Part shown: positions 1 to 9,593 of the stretch, piece after piece
Layout of the letters: each line of letters begins with the position of its first letter
Position numbering within the stretch: the first letter of the stretch is position 1
Origin: Sphingomonas sp. Root710
Lineage (GTDB): Bacteria; Pseudomonadota; Alphaproteobacteria; Sphingomonadales; Sphingomonadaceae
DNA length: 40,042 nt
Assembly: GCF_001429065.1 (NCBI RefSeq)
Contig: NZ_LMIB01000002.1
Coordinates: forward strand, 1 to 40,042
Direction of reading: 5' to 3'
The notes under the pieces: generated by a model
What the model saw: the letters and a program-made list of their open reading frames with translations, nothing else
What the model was told of the DNA's origin: nothing
The model's database searches: none
Position numbers and translations under genes: made by a program

Positions 1-20
1 GCCTGAGGCAACAATCTCAT

Positions 21-97
<77 letters not shown>

Positions 98-120
98 AAT
101 AACCAAGCACATAACATCGC

Positions 121-160
121 ACGCGCAAAGCCCGCCTTATCAGGCGGGCTTTGCGCGTTT
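121..160 (+). terminator. Intrinsic terminator after the initiator tRNA
   Basis: A perfect 17-bp inverted repeat (121-137 and 142-158) with a 4-nt TATC loop ends in TTT. It lies 23 nt after the tRNA CCA end. It sits between the plus-strand tRNA and the end of minus-strand hutC, so it may act in both directions. Confidence 0.85.
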
Positions 161-178
161 ACGGCCATTTGGATTGCG

Positions 179-928
179 CTACTTCGGCGAGAATTCCGCG
201 ATTAGGTCGTAGCGGTGGCCGGGGAAGAGGTTCTTCACATAGGTCACCGGCACGCCCGCATGCCAAGTCCAGCGTTCGACGCACAGGCAGGCGGTGGTCT
301 TGTCGAGATCGAGCCATGCGGCGTCGGGGCCTGCGGCGCGGGCGCTGATGCGATGACGCGCGCTCGACCAGGGGATATGGCCAGTCAGCCAGGTTCCGGG
401 CGCTTCCGCCGCGAAATCGGCGCTGCGCGCCTCAGGCGCTACGGCGAGGCTGATGATCCGGTGCTCGATGGCGAACGGCACGCCGTTGGCCATGTGGACG
501 CCGTCGATGCGGAGCAGTTCGCCTTTTGCGCCGTCGAGGTTGAGCGCGCCATCGGCGTCCGCCGCTATGTCGCGTGTCTTCAGGTCGAAGGCATAGAGAT
601 CGCCGCGCGCGCGGATCAACTGGGCGAGGTCGGGGATGTCGAAGGCCGCGGTTTCCAGCGGCGGCTGACAGACGAACGAGCCCGCTTTCTTGTTGCGCTC
701 GATATAGCCGGCGAGGACCAGCGAGGCGATCGCCTTGCTGACCGTCATCCGCGCGCAGCCATAGGCCTCGGTCAGCTCGCGCTCTGTGGGGATCTTGTGC
801 CCGGGCCGCCATGCGCCGGAGGTGATTTTGTCGATGATGTCAGCGCGGATGCGCTGGTCGAGCGAGCCCGGCCGGGGGGCCGTTTGGGAGGTCTTGTTCC
901 GGCGGTCTGCGCGGGGCGTGCTCTTCAT
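179..928 (-). CDS. hutC: HutC, GntR-family histidine utilisation repressor
   Basis: A GntR/HutC-family repressor of about 249 residues. The N-terminal winged helix-turn-helix runs from roughly residue 18 to 85, with the family motif PTERELTEAYGCARMTVSKA. It is followed by a C-terminal UTRA ligand-binding domain that in this family senses urocanate. I chose the ATG at 928 over a longer in-frame extension because it forms a 4-nt ATGA overlap with the end of hutD and begins just before the first conserved residues. As the last gene of the hutIHGUDC operon it should be autoregulated. A probable operator is the dyad in the hutI-hutF spacer. Family assignment is confident; ligand and operator are inferred from studied Pseudomonas and enterobacterial HutC. 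Confidence 0.93.
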   Translation of the reverse strand: MKSTPRADRRNKTSQTAPRPGSLDQRIRADIIDKITSGAWRPGHKIPTERELTEAYGCARMTVSKAIASLVLAGYIERNKKAGSFVCQPPLETAAFDIPDLAQLIRARGDLYAFDLKTRDIAADADGALNLDGAKGELLRIDGVHMANGVPFAIEHRIISLAVAPEARSADFAAEAPGTWLTGHIPWSSARHRISARAAGPDAAWLDLDKTTACLCVERWTWHAGVPVTYVKNLFPGHRYDLIAEFSPK

Positions 929-1464
929 CGATCGATGGTCATGTCTATATGCAGTGCTTCTGCCGTCGCCGTTACGTCGGCGGCGATCTCGGCGCAATCC
1001 CAGAGCGCGAGCGTCGCATCTGCGATCCGTTGCGGCGCCAGCGCGCAGAGGAAGCTCGTTCCCCGGGGCACGGCGATGTCGCCCGCGCCCATCCGGACAA
1101 CCTTCGCCTGATACGAACCTCGCCGGACCATGACATTCAGGTCGATGGCCGCGCCGCCGCGCGGGCGGCCGGCGATCGCCGCTTCGCCGTTGAATCCGAA
1201 GGGCGGGCTGGCGCTATCGAGGATCGTCACGCCATCGGCGGATCGCAATTCGAGGACGCCCTCGATCACGGTCAGCACCCGATCGATGCCGTCGAAGCGG
1301 GAGAAAGGCCCGTCCGCCGCCACCCGCGCCATGCTGATCCGCCACAGGAAGTCGTCGATCGTCGCGCCCGGCGGAAAGGCCGCGATCCCGCGCGTCGTCC
1401 CGCCGCCATTCTTCCACGGCACCTCGGCACAGTCGCGATGCCGGATAGTCCGGACGATGCTCAC
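925..1464 (-). CDS. hutD: HutD family protein
   Basis: A 179-residue HutD protein, a cupin-like family that accompanies hut operons and is thought to set an upper limit on histidine catabolism rather than catalyse a pathway step. Family hallmarks visible are [10 protein letters not shown] near the N-terminus, the stretch [17 protein letters not shown] around residue 40, [11 protein letters not shown] around residue 60, and DLNVMVRRG near residue 110. The start is the GTG at 1464, giving a GTGA overlap with the hutU stop; the open frame extends further upstream only inside hutU. It also overlaps hutC as ATGA, so translation is probably coupled on both sides. The biochemical role of HutD is not firmly established. 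Confidence 0.92.
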   Translation of the reverse strand: MSIVRTIRHRDCAEVPWKNGGGTTRGIAAFPPGATIDDFLWRISMARVAADGPFSRFDGIDRVLTVIEGVLELRSADGVTILDSASPPFGFNGEAAIAGRPRGGAAIDLNVMVRRGSYQAKVVRMGAGDIAVPRGTSFLCALAPQRIADATLALWDCAEIAADVTATAEALHIDMTIDR

Positions 1465-3128
1465 CCCAATATCGCCGGCAGGTCGAGGCCCTTGTCGCGA
1501 GCACAGTCGCGAGCGATATCGTAGCCCGCATCGGCGTGGCGCATGACCCCGGTGGCGGGATCGTTCCACAGCACGCGCTCGAGCCGGGCGGCGGCCTCGG
1601 GAGTGCCATCGGCGACGATCACCATGCCGCTATGCTGCGAAAAACCCATGCCGACGCCGCCGCCATGATGGAGCGAAACCCAGGTCGCCCCCGACGCGGT
1701 GTTGAGCAGCGCGTTGAGCAGCGGCCAGTCGCTTACCGCGTCGGACCCGTCCATCATCGCCTCGGTCTCGCGGTTGGGGGAGGCGACCGAACCGCTGTCG
1801 AGATGGTCGCGGCCGATGACGACTGGAGCCTTGAGCTCGCCCCTCGCCACCATCTCGTTGAAGGCGAGGCCGAGCCGATGGCGGTCGCCCAGGCCGACCC
1901 AGCAGATCCGCGCGGGCAGGCCCTGGAAGTGGATCTTCTCACGCGCCATATCGAGCCAGTTGTGGAGATGCGCGTTGTCGGGGAGCAGTTCCTTCACCTT
2001 GGCATCGGTCTTGTAGATATCCTCGGGATCGCCGGACAGCGCCGCCCAGCGGAACGGGCCGATACCCCGGCAAAACAACGGGCGGATATAGGCGGGGACG
2101 AAGCCGGGGAAATCGAAGGCATTTTCGACGCCCTCATCCTTCGCGACCTGACGGATATTATTGCCATAGTCGGTGGTCGGCACCCCCGCCGCCTGGAAAT
2201 CGAGCATCGCGCGGACATGGACCGCCATCGACGCCTTGGCGGCCTTCGCGACCGCCTCGGGCTCGCGCTCGCGGCGCTCGATCCATTCCGCCACGGTCCA
2301 GCCGATCGGCAGATAGCCGTTGACCGGATCATGCGCGCTGGTCTGGTCGGTCAGCAGATCGGGGCGGATGCCGCGCCGGTACATCTCGGGCAGCAGTTCC
2401 GCCGCGTTGCCGAGCAGACCGACCGATACAGGTTTCCGATCGGCGCAGCTCCGCTCGATGATCGCCATCGCCTCCTCGATCGTCGGTGCTGCGACGTCGA
2501 GATATCCGGTGCGCAGGCGCATATCGATGCGGCTCGGCTGACATTCGATCGCGAGGCAGGACGCCCCTGCCATCACGCTCGCAAGCGGCTGCGCACCGCC
2601 CATGCCGCCCAGACCGGCGGTCAGCAGCCATTTGCCGGCGAGACTCCCGCCATGATGCTGGCGGCCCATCTCGACGAATGTCTCGTAGGTGCCCTGAACG
2701 ATGCCCTGGGTGCCGATGTAGATCCATGATCCGGCGGTCATCTGGCCGTACATGGCCAGGCCGCGCTTATCGAGCTCGTTGAAATGCTCCCAGGTCGCCC
2801 AATGCGGCACGAGGTTGCTGTTGGCGATCAATACGCGGGGCGCATCACGATGGGTGCGGAACACGCCGACCGGCTTACCCGACTGGACGAGCAGGGTCTG
2901 GTCCTCCTCGAGCCGCTTCAGCGTCTCGACGATCTTGTCATAGCTTTCCCAGTCGCGCGCGGCGCGGCCGATGCCGCCATAGACGACCAGCTCCTCGGGA
3001 CGTTCGGCGACGTCGGGATGGAGGTTGTTCATCAACATGCGCAGCGGGGCCTCGGTGAGCCAGCTCTTCGCGCTGAGCGTGGTCCCGGTCGCGGGCTTGA
3101 CGATGCGGCTGTTGTCGATGCGGGTCAT
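1461..3128 (-). CDS. hutU: Urocanate hydratase (urocanase)
   Basis: Urocanase, which converts urocanate to 4-imidazolone-5-propionate using tightly bound NAD+ as an electrophile. The 555 residues match the usual family length. The Gly-rich NAD-binding segment GLGGMGGAQ lies at about residues 172-180, and the conserved active-site Cys is in [11 protein letters not shown] (C409, equivalent to Cys410 of the Pseudomonas putida enzyme). It is the second step of the pathway. Its ATG lies 3 nt beyond the hutG stop (the one junction in this operon without an overlap), and its stop overlaps the hutD GTG start. It looks complete and typical. Confidence 0.98.
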   Translation of the reverse strand: MTRIDNSRIVKPATGTTLSAKSWLTEAPLRMLMNNLHPDVAERPEELVVYGGIGRAARDWESYDKIVETLKRLEEDQTLLVQSGKPVGVFRTHRDAPRVLIANSNLVPHWATWEHFNELDKRGLAMYGQMTAGSWIYIGTQGIVQGTYETFVEMGRQHHGGSLAGKWLLTAGLGGMGGAQPLASVMAGASCLAIECQPSRIDMRLRTGYLDVAAPTIEEAMAIIERSCADRKPVSVGLLGNAAELLPEMYRRGIRPDLLTDQTSAHDPVNGYLPIGWTVAEWIERREREPEAVAKAAKASMAVHVRAMLDFQAAGVPTTDYGNNIRQVAKDEGVENAFDFPGFVPAYIRPLFCRGIGPFRWAALSGDPEDIYKTDAKVKELLPDNAHLHNWLDMAREKIHFQGLPARICWVGLGDRHRLGLAFNEMVARGELKAPVVIGRDHLDSGSVASPNRETEAMMDGSDAVSDWPLLNALLNTASGATWVSLHHGGGVGMGFSQHSGMVIVADGTPEAAARLERVLWNDPATGVMRHADAGYDIARDCARDKGLDLPAILG

Positions 3129-3131
3129 GGT

Positions 3132-3950
3132 TCAGGCTTTCTGATGGGCGAAGGCGATGCACGCCGTAAGGATGTCGGTGAGGATCGGGGTGATTTCCGC
3201 GGCGCGGGCCGGGTCGAAGCCGGGCGGCCAGTTGTGCTCGGCGGGCGTGGCGGGCTCGTCGAGATAGCCGCGCATCGCCAGCTCCATCTGGATCGCGTGG
3301 ATGCCGTCGCCGGGCCGGCCGTAATGGCGGGTGGTCCATCCGCCGCGGAAGCGCCCGTCGACGACATAGCCCTGCCCGCTTGCGGCGCAGATGCCAGCCA
3401 CTGCCGAGGCCAGTGCCGGATCGCAGGTCGCGCCGCCATTGGTGCCGATGTTGAACTGCGGCAGTTCGCCCTCGAACAGACGCGGCACATGGCTCAGGAT
3501 CGAATGTGCGTCATAGAGCACCACCCGGCCATGCGCGGCGCGCAGCCGAGCAAGCTCGGCGTCGAGCGCGGCATGATAGGGGGCGAACCATGTCGCGCGC
3601 CGCCGTTCGATCTCCGCGGCGTCCGGTGTCGCGGCGCGATAGAGCGGTTCCCCGTCGAAAGTGGTGGTCGGGCAGAGTTCGGTCGTCGCCTGGCCGGGAT
3701 ACAGCGACGCGCCCGATGGATCGCGGTTCACGTCGATCACGCTGCGAGAGATGCGGGTTCGCACCGTCGTCGCGCCGAGCCCGGCGGCGAAGGCATAGAG
3801 GCGGTCGATCCACCAGTCGGCGTCCTTGCGTGCCAGCCAGGGCGAGACGAAGCCGTCGTCGATGCCGGCCGGGATATCGGTCCCGGTGTGCGGAAAACCG
3901 ATCACCAGCGGCGCATCACCGCGATGGATTTCGAGCCAGTCGCCGGTCAT
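3132..3950 (-). CDS. hutG: N-formylglutamate deformylase
   Basis: A 272-residue N-formylglutamate amidohydrolase (FGase family), which hydrolyses N-formyl-L-glutamate to glutamate and formate, the last step of the five-step histidine route. Recognised from the N-terminal [10 protein letters not shown], the segment [16 protein letters not shown], the motif YDAHSI near residue 147, and the C-terminal [15 protein letters not shown] followed by QMELAMRGY. Its ATG overlaps the hutH stop as ATGA. The presence of this enzyme together with divergent hutF shows that this organism uses the formylglutamate branch rather than formiminoglutamase (the four-step route). Confidence 0.95.
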   Translation of the reverse strand: MTGDWLEIHRGDAPLVIGFPHTGTDIPAGIDDGFVSPWLARKDADWWIDRLYAFAAGLGATTVRTRISRSVIDVNRDPSGASLYPGQATTELCPTTTFDGEPLYRAATPDAAEIERRRATWFAPYHAALDAELARLRAAHGRVVLYDAHSILSHVPRLFEGELPQFNIGTNGGATCDPALASAVAGICAASGQGYVVDGRFRGGWTTRHYGRPGDGIHAIQMELAMRGYLDEPATPAEHNWPPGFDPARAAEITPILTDILTACIAFAHQKA

Positions 3951-5476
3951 GCGAGCCCCGGCAAAGCGATATCGGCGGCGGCGATCAGCTCGCTCGAGCG
4001 GACGATCGCATTGGCCGCTTCCATATCCGGGTGGAAAAGGCGGTCATGGTCGAGCATCGGCACGTCGCGCCGCAGCCGCGCACGGGCGGCTTCGAGCGGC
4101 CGGCTCGACGTCAGCGGGGCGTGGAAGTCGCAGCCCTGCGCGGCGGCGAGCAGCTCGATGCCGATGACCGCGCTGGCGTTCGCGGCCATATCGAGCAGCC
4201 GCCGCGCGCCATGCGCGGCCATCGATACATGGTCCTCCTGATTGGCGGAGGTCGGGATCGAATCGACGCTGCATGGCGTGGCACGCTGCTTGTTTTCAGA
4301 GACGAGCGCCGCCGCGGTCACCTGGGGGATCATGAAGCCCGAATTGAGACCGGGCTGCGGAGTCAGGAAGGCGGGCAGGCCAGACAGGGCGGGATCGACC
4401 AGCATCGCGATCCGCCGTTCGGCGATCGATCCGATCTCGCAGATGGCGAGGGCGACGATGTCGGCCGCGAAGGCGACCGGCTCGGCGTGGAAATTGCCGC
4501 CCGACAGCGCCTCGTCGGTGTCGGCGAAGATCAGGGGATTGTCCGACACGCCATTGGCTTCGGTGCCCAGCGTCGCGGCGGCGTTGACGAGAATGTCGAG
4601 CGCGGCGCCCATCACCTGGGGCTGGCAGCGCAGGCAATAGGGATCCTGCACGCGGGCGTCATTGTCGAGATGGCTCGCGCGGATCGCCGAGCCCGCCATC
4701 AGGCGGCGCAGCGCATCGGCGGTCTCGATCTGTCCTGGCTGGCGGCGCAGCGCATGGATGCGCGGATCGAATGGGGTGTCCGATCCTTTGGCGGCCTCGG
4801 TCGACAGCGCGCCGGTGATCAGCGCCGACTGGAACAAGACTTCGGTCTCGAACAGGCCGGCGAGCGCGTTGGCGGTCGAGAACTGAGTGCCGTTGAGGAG
4901 CGCCAGCCCTTCCTTGGGGCCGAGCGTCAACGGGCTGAGCCCGGCGCGGGCGAGCGCGCCCTGTGCGGTGAGAATCTGCCCGCCAATCTCGATATGGCCG
5001 ACGCCGATCATTGCTGCCGCCATATGCGCGAGCGGAGCAAGATCGCCGCTCGCGCCGACCGATCCCTGCGCGGGCACCACGGGGGTCAGCCCGGCGAGCA
5101 GCATCGCCTCAATCAGCGCGATCGTCTCGGGCTTCACCCCCGACGCGCCCTGCGCGAGGCTGGCGAGCTTGAGCGCCATCATCAGCCGGACGACCGGGGC
5201 GGGGGAGGGCGCACCGGTGCCTGCGGCATGGCTTAGCACGATGTTGCGCTGGAGCGTGGCGAGATCGTCGTCGCCGATCTTGACGCTCGCGAGCTTCCCG
5301 AAGCCGGTGTTGATCCCATAGACCGGCTCGTGCCGTTCCAGGATGCGGCCGACCGCCGCCGCGCTCTCGGCGATCAGCGGCGCACAGGCGCGATCGAGGC
5401 TCGGCGCCGCGCCGCGATAGATGGCGCGCCACTGGTCGAGCGATACGGCGCCGGGCTTGAGAATGATGTCGCTCAT
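3947..5476 (-). CDS. hutH: Histidine ammonia-lyase (histidase)
   Basis: Histidine ammonia-lyase, which deaminates L-histidine to trans-urocanate. The protein is 509 residues, the family norm. The Ala-Ser-Gly triad that cyclises to the MIO electrophile is at residues 142-144 within [14 protein letters not shown]. The N-terminal YGINTGFG carries the catalytic Tyr (residue 53). The ATG at 5476 is chosen because it overlaps the hutI stop as ATGA; the longer open frame runs back into hutI with no supporting signal. Its stop in turn overlaps the hutG start. All expected motifs are intact. Confidence 0.98.
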   Translation of the reverse strand: MSDIILKPGAVSLDQWRAIYRGAAPSLDRACAPLIAESAAAVGRILERHEPVYGINTGFGKLASVKIGDDDLATLQRNIVLSHAAGTGAPSPAPVVRLMMALKLASLAQGASGVKPETIALIEAMLLAGLTPVVPAQGSVGASGDLAPLAHMAAAMIGVGHIEIGGQILTAQGALARAGLSPLTLGPKEGLALLNGTQFSTANALAGLFETEVLFQSALITGALSTEAAKGSDTPFDPRIHALRRQPGQIETADALRRLMAGSAIRASHLDNDARVQDPYCLRCQPQVMGAALDILVNAAATLGTEANGVSDNPLIFADTDEALSGGNFHAEPVAFAADIVALAICEIGSIAERRIAMLVDPALSGLPAFLTPQPGLNSGFMIPQVTAAALVSENKQRATPCSVDSIPTSANQEDHVSMAAHGARRLLDMAANASAVIGIELLAAAQGCDFHAPLTSSRPLEAARARLRRDVPMLDHDRLFHPDMEAANAIVRSSELIAAADIALPGLA

Positions 5477-6681
5477 AGGCCTTTCCAGATGCGGGCATGG
5501 AGGGGGTTGAAACCGATGCGGTAGACGAGCTCCGCCGGGCGCTCGATGTCCCAGACGGCGAGGTCGCAGCTCTTGCCTGCCTCGATCGTCCCGGTCTGCC
5601 CGAGCAGGCCGAGCGCGCGGGCCGCGTTGCGGGTGACGGCGGCAAGGCATTCGTCAACGGTGAGGCGGAACAGCGTCGCGCCCATGTTCATCACGAGGAG
5701 CAGCGAGGTGAGTGGCGATGTACCGGGATTGCAGTCGGTCGCCAGCGCAATCGGCACGCCTGCCGCGCGCAGTTCGGCGATCGGCGGCAATTGGGTCTCG
5801 CGCATGAAATAATAGGCCCCCGGCAGCAGGGTCGCGACGGTGCCCGCCTCGGCCATCGCGGCGACCCCCGCCGCGTTGAGATATTCGAGGTGATCGGCGG
5901 ACAGTGCGCCCGCGCGCGCCGCCAGCGCCGCCCCATTCAGGTTAGACAGCTGCTCGGCATGGAGCTTGACCGGTAGGCCCGCCGCCTTCGCCGCGTCGAA
6001 CACACGCTGGGTCTGTGCCGCGGTGAAGCCGATCCCTTCGCAAAAGGCGTCGACCGCGTCGGCGAGTCCCGCTTCGGCGACCGCCGGGATCATCTCGCGG
6101 CAGACCAGATCGATATATCTCTCGGCATCGCCGGTATATTCGGGCGGCAGGGCGTGCGCCCCGAGGAGGGTCGTGCTGATCCGCACCCGCCGCTTCTCTT
6201 CCAGCCTGCGGGCCGCGCCGAGCATCTTGATCTCGTCGGCGGTGGTCAGCCCATAGCCCGATTTGACCTCGACCGTGGTCGCGCCCTCGGCGATCAGCGC
6301 ATCGAGCCGGGGCAGCGCGCTTGCGACCAGATCATCCTCGTTCGCCGCGCGGGTTGCCTTCATCGTCGAGACGATGCCGCCGCCTGCCCGGGCGATCTCT
6401 TCATAGGATGCGCCTTGCAGCCGCCGTTCGAACTCATGCGCGCGGTTGCCGGCATGGACGAGGTGGGTGTGGCAGTCGATCAGCCCGGGGGTAATCCAGC
6501 GGCCTTCACAGTCGATGCTGGTCGCGGCATCGAAGGCAGGCGCCTCGGCTTCGGGCCCGGCATGCAGGATGACGCCGTCACGCGCGGCGATCACGCCGCC
6601 ATCGACGATGCCCAGCCCCGATGGCCCCGCCATGGTGGCGATCCGCGCGTTTCGCCATAATGTGTCGCATCGTGGGGCCAT
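5473..6681 (-). CDS. hutI: Imidazolonepropionase
   Basis: Imidazolonepropionase of 402 residues, an amidohydrolase-superfamily metalloenzyme that hydrolyses 4-imidazolone-5-propionate to N-formimino-L-glutamate. The metal-binding HxH is at residues 71-73 in [10 protein letters not shown], with [13 protein letters not shown] and KSGYGL following, the latter a family signature. A later KLHAEQLSN and ATDCNPGTS complete the metal site. It is the first gene of the minus-strand hut operon and faces hutF across an 80-bp shared promoter region. Confidence 0.97.
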   Translation of the reverse strand: MAPRCDTLWRNARIATMAGPSGLGIVDGGVIAARDGVILHAGPEAEAPAFDAATSIDCEGRWITPGLIDCHTHLVHAGNRAHEFERRLQGASYEEIARAGGGIVSTMKATRAANEDDLVASALPRLDALIAEGATTVEVKSGYGLTTADEIKMLGAARRLEEKRRVRISTTLLGAHALPPEYTGDAERYIDLVCREMIPAVAEAGLADAVDAFCEGIGFTAAQTQRVFDAAKAAGLPVKLHAEQLSNLNGAALAARAGALSADHLEYLNAAGVAAMAEAGTVATLLPGAYYFMRETQLPPIAELRAAGVPIALATDCNPGTSPLTSLLLVMNMGATLFRLTVDECLAAVTRNAARALGLLGQTGTIEAGKSCDLAVWDIERPAELVYRIGFNPLHARIWKGL

Positions 6682-6761
6682 GCCATTCTCCGCCTGAGAT
6701 CATCATGATTGCATCAATCGGAGATAATGTATAGACAAAATGATCGGATCGGGAGCATGGC
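6682..6761. promoter_or_regulatory. Divergent hutI/hutF promoter region with HutC-like operator
   Basis: The 80-bp spacer is notably AT-richer than its flanks and must carry both divergent promoters. At 6728-6737 it contains TGTATAGACA, a near-palindrome with TGT/ACA arms that resembles the TGTATATACA-type sites bound by HutC-family regulators. One dyad position is mismatched. A second short palindrome ATCATGAT lies upstream. The GGGAG at 6751-6755 probably serves as the hutF ribosome-binding site. Clear -35 and -10 boxes could not be assigned. Confidence 0.55.
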
Positions 6762-8141
6762 ATGACATCTGGCACCAGAGGGCAGGCAGCGTCGCTGTTT
6801 TTTGAACATCTGCTGCTGCCTGGCGGGTGGGCGCGGGATGCGCGGCTGACGCTCGAAAGTGGTCTGGTTGCCGCGATCGAGACCGGCACCGAGTCGCGGC
6901 CGGGCGAGGAGCGCCATGCTTGTGGCCTGCCCGGCCTGCCCAATCTCCACAGCCATGCTTTCCAGCGCGGCATGGCGGGGCTGGCGGAGCGGCGCGGACC
7001 GGCGGGCGACAGCTTCTGGACCTGGCGCGACATAATGTACCGCTTCGTCGATCGCATGACTCCCGACGATGTCGAGGCGATCGCCGCGCTCGCCTATGTC
7101 GAAATGCTCGAGGGCGGTTTCACCCGGGTCGGCGAGTTCCACTATCTCCACCATGACCGGGGCGGAGCCCGCTTCGCCGATATCGCCCGGATGAGCGACG
7201 CGATCGTCGCGGCGGCGGCAGGGAGCGGCATCGCGCTGACGCTGCTGCCGGTCTTCTACGCCCATGCGGGTTTTGGCGCCCTGCCGCCGCGCCCCGATCA
7301 GGCGCGCTTCATTCTGGATATCGATGGCTATGCGCGGCTGCTGGAAGGCGCCGACCGCGTGGCGGCGTCTCTGCCCGATGCTGTTGTCGGCGTCGCGCCC
7401 CACAGTCTGCGCGCGGTATCGCCCGAGCAATTACGCCAGTTGGAGCAACTGGCCACCGGGCGGCTCGTCCATATCCACATCGCCGAACAGGTGAAGGAGG
7501 TGGAGGATTGCATCGCCTGGAGTGGGCAGCGGCCGGTCGCGTGGCTGCTCGATCATGCCGATGTCGATGGCCGCTGGTGCTTCGTCCATGCCACCCATAT
7601 GACCGATGACGAGGCGAGGGCGATGGCGCGCAGCGGCGCGGTCGCCGGGCTGTGCCCGATCACCGAGGCCAATCTGGGGGATGGGCTGTTCCCGGCCGAA
7701 GTCTTTATCGATGCGGGCGGGCGCTATGGCGTCGGCAGTGATTCCAATGTGCTGATCGACAGCGCAGAGGAGCTACGCCTGCTCGAATATGGCCAGCGTC
7801 TAGCGCGGCGGGAGCGTAATGTCCTGGCGCGCGGTGCGGAGCGGTCGACCGGTGCGGATATCCATGCCGCGGCGATGGCGGGCGGCGCGGCGGCGCTCGG
7901 TGTCACGGCGGGGCTCACGATCGGTGCGGCGGCGGATATCGTCAGCCTCGACCTGCGCCACCCGAGCTTCGCAGGCCGCGACACCGATGCGATCGTCGAC
8001 GGCTATGTCTTCGCGGGTGGCGGGCGGGCGATCGACTGCGTCTGGCGGCGCGGCGAAAAGCTGGTGAGCGCGGGGCGGCACCGGGACCGTGATGCGATTG
8101 CAGAGCGTTATCGCGCTGTGCTGAGCCGAATTATCGCATGA
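6762..8141 (+). CDS. hutF: Formimidoylglutamate deiminase
   Basis: HutF, an amidohydrolase-superfamily enzyme of 459 residues that deaminates N-formimino-L-glutamate to N-formyl-L-glutamate, feeding HutG. The metal motif NLHSHAFQRGMAG is at residues 61-73, with the HxH at 63 and 65. Later family residues include HIAEQVKEVEDC and the GVGSDSNVLID segment containing the metal-ligand Asp. The neighbour context (divergent from hutI) supports HutF over other deaminases of the same fold, such as guanine deaminase or TrzA/AtzA-type enzymes. The start ATG at 6762 is preceded by GGGAG. Confidence 0.95.
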   Translation: MTSGTRGQAASLFFEHLLLPGGWARDARLTLESGLVAAIETGTESRPGEERHACGLPGLPNLHSHAFQRGMAGLAERRGPAGDSFWTWRDIMYRFVDRMTPDDVEAIAALAYVEMLEGGFTRVGEFHYLHHDRGGARFADIARMSDAIVAAAAGSGIALTLLPVFYAHAGFGALPPRPDQARFILDIDGYARLLEGADRVAASLPDAVVGVAPHSLRAVSPEQLRQLEQLATGRLVHIHIAEQVKEVEDCIAWSGQRPVAWLLDHADVDGRWCFVHATHMTDDEARAMARSGAVAGLCPITEANLGDGLFPAEVFIDAGGRYGVGSDSNVLIDSAEELRLLEYGQRLARRERNVLARGAERSTGADIHAAAMAGGAAALGVTAGLTIGAAADIVSLDLRHPSFAGRDTDAIVDGYVFAGGGRAIDCVWRRGEKLVSAGRHRDRDAIAERYRAVLSRIIA

Positions 8142-8234
8142 CATCGACGCCGGCCGGATGGGCGGCGTGCTTCCCAAGTCCGGCGCTATCGGTATAAGGC
8201 GCGACCGATCCGCCCGGCACGAAGGACTGATGGC

Positions 8235-9227
8235 ATGACGATCCGCACCGACTGGACCACCGCCGAAATCCGGGGACTGTTCGAGCTGCCGTTCAACGAC
8301 CTGCTTTGGCGGGCGCAGGGGGTGCACCGGGCCTATCACGATCCGAATGCGGTGCAGCTATCGACGCTGCTGTCGATCAAGACCGGAGGCTGCGCGGAGA
8401 ATTGTGGCTATTGCAGCCAGGCGGCGGGGAACGACACAGACCTGAAGGCGACCAAGCTGATGCAGGTCGAGGAGGTGCTTGAGGCGGCGCGCCAGGCGAA
8501 GGCGAGCGGGTCGGAGCGCTTCTGCATGGGTGCGGCGTGGCGGTCCCCCAAGGACCGCGACATGGATGCGATCGTGTCGATGGTCGAGGGCGTGAAGGCG
8601 ATGGGCCTGGAGACCTGCATGACGCTGGGGATGCTCAGCGACGAGCAGACCGACCGCCTCGCCGAAGCCGGGCTAGATTATTACAACCACAATATCGACA
8701 GCTCGCGGGACTATTATGACAAGGTCGTCACGACGCGGACTTTCGACGACCGGCTGGAGACGCTCGAGCGGGTCCGCAAGGCGGGGATCAACGTGTGCTG
8801 CGGCGGCATCGTGGGGATGGGCGAGGACCGGGCCGACCGGATCGGCTTCATTCATGCGCTCGCGACCTTGCCCGAGCATCCCGGCAGCGTGCCGATCAAC
8901 GCGCTGGTGCCGGTGAAGGGCACGCCGCTGGGCGACATGCTGGAGGGCCTTCCCGAGGCGCGGATAGACGATATCGAGTTTGTCCGCACGGTGGCGGTCG
9001 CGCGGATCACGATGCCGGGCTCGGTGGTCCGCCTGTCGGCGGGCCGCGAGAGCATGAGCGATGCGACGCAGGCGCTGTGCTTTCTGGCGGGGGCCAATTC
9101 GATCTTCACCGGGGACCGGCTGCTGACCACGGGCAACCAGGGCAGCGACGCCGACAGCCGCCTTTTCGACAAGCTGGGCCTCACAGGCTCGATCAACAGC
9201 ACGGCTGAGGTTCTGGCTGCCGAGTAA
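8235..9227 (+). CDS. bioB: Biotin synthase
   Basis: Biotin synthase, the radical-SAM enzyme that inserts sulfur into dethiobiotin. The protein is 330 residues. The radical-SAM CxxxCxxC motif is C53-C57-C60 (CAENCGYC). Cys97, Cys128 and Cys188 match the [2Fe-2S] cluster ligands of the Escherichia coli enzyme. YNHNIDSS and VVRLSAGRE are family signatures. The start ATG has AAGGA 8 nt upstream. It is a lone gene here with no other bio genes nearby, so its regulation is not evident; no BirA site was recognised. The enzyme looks complete. Confidence 0.98.
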   Translation: MTIRTDWTTAEIRGLFELPFNDLLWRAQGVHRAYHDPNAVQLSTLLSIKTGGCAENCGYCSQAAGNDTDLKATKLMQVEEVLEAARQAKASGSERFCMGAAWRSPKDRDMDAIVSMVEGVKAMGLETCMTLGMLSDEQTDRLAEAGLDYYNHNIDSSRDYYDKVVTTRTFDDRLETLERVRKAGINVCCGGIVGMGEDRADRIGFIHALATLPEHPGSVPINALVPVKGTPLGDMLEGLPEARIDDIEFVRTVAVARITMPGSVVRLSAGRESMSDATQALCFLAGANSIFTGDRLLTTGNQGSDADSRLFDKLGLTGSINSTAEVLAAE

Positions 9228-9241
9228 GCAAATTCCTCCCG

Positions 9242-9262
9242 ATCCTGAACTTGTTTCAGGAT
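9242..9262. repeat. Short intergenic inverted repeat CCTGAA...TTCAGG
   Basis: ATCCTGAA and TTCAGGAT form a perfect 8-bp stem around the 5-nt loop CTTGT, just after the bioB stop. From memory this sequence is a common dispersed intergenic repeat in sphingomonads and related alphaproteobacteria. It could also help end the bioB transcript, but no T-run follows. Related partial copies (CATCCTGT... and CGTCATCCTGAGCG) occur near 24960 and 39838. Confidence 0.6.
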
Positions 9263-9341
9263 GACGGTGTGCGGGCGAACAGCAGTGCGTTCCCCCCGTT
9301 CCCTGGCTATGCTGCCTCGTCTCAGCCTCAGGGAGACTCGC

Positions 9342-9587
9342 ATGCTAGACCGCTTCTTCCTCGCGCATCCCCGGTCGGTCGGGGAGGGCTATTGGGAGCA
9401 TTTCCGCGTCGCGAGTACCGTTGGGGTGAAGATGGTCGCCGGCGGGCTCGCCTGCTTCGTCCATGCCCTGGTGCCGTCGCTGCACAAACGCACCGGCAGC
9501 CGCACGATCCGCGGGCTCAACGCGCGGCTTCAGGGCCGCGTCGCGACCCAGGCCGAACTCGATGGCGAGTATATCTACGAAATCTGA
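9342..9587 (+). CDS. DUF6356 family small protein
   Basis: An 81-residue protein beginning MLDRFFLAHPRSVGEGYWEH, matching the DUF6356 pattern as I remember it: a His-Pro near residue 10, GExYxEH, and a C-terminal Gly/Ala-rich hydrophobic stretch with HALVP. The region GVKMVAGGLACFVHALVP (about residues 28-45) is hydrophobic enough for a single membrane segment. I took the ATG at 9342 rather than an upstream in-frame ATG because GGGAGA stands 5 nt before it and the family similarity begins there. Function unknown. It converges on the rsh gene with a 6-nt gap. Confidence 0.8.
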   Translation: MLDRFFLAHPRSVGEGYWEHFRVASTVGVKMVAGGLACFVHALVPSLHKRTGSRTIRGLNARLQGRVATQAELDGEYIYEI

Positions 9588-9593
9588 GGCGGT

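Noticed and set aside
2784-5236. Long plus-strand frames opposite hutU, hutG and hutH.
   Set aside because: Antisense shadows of well-recognised hut enzymes; translations are low-complexity and basic.
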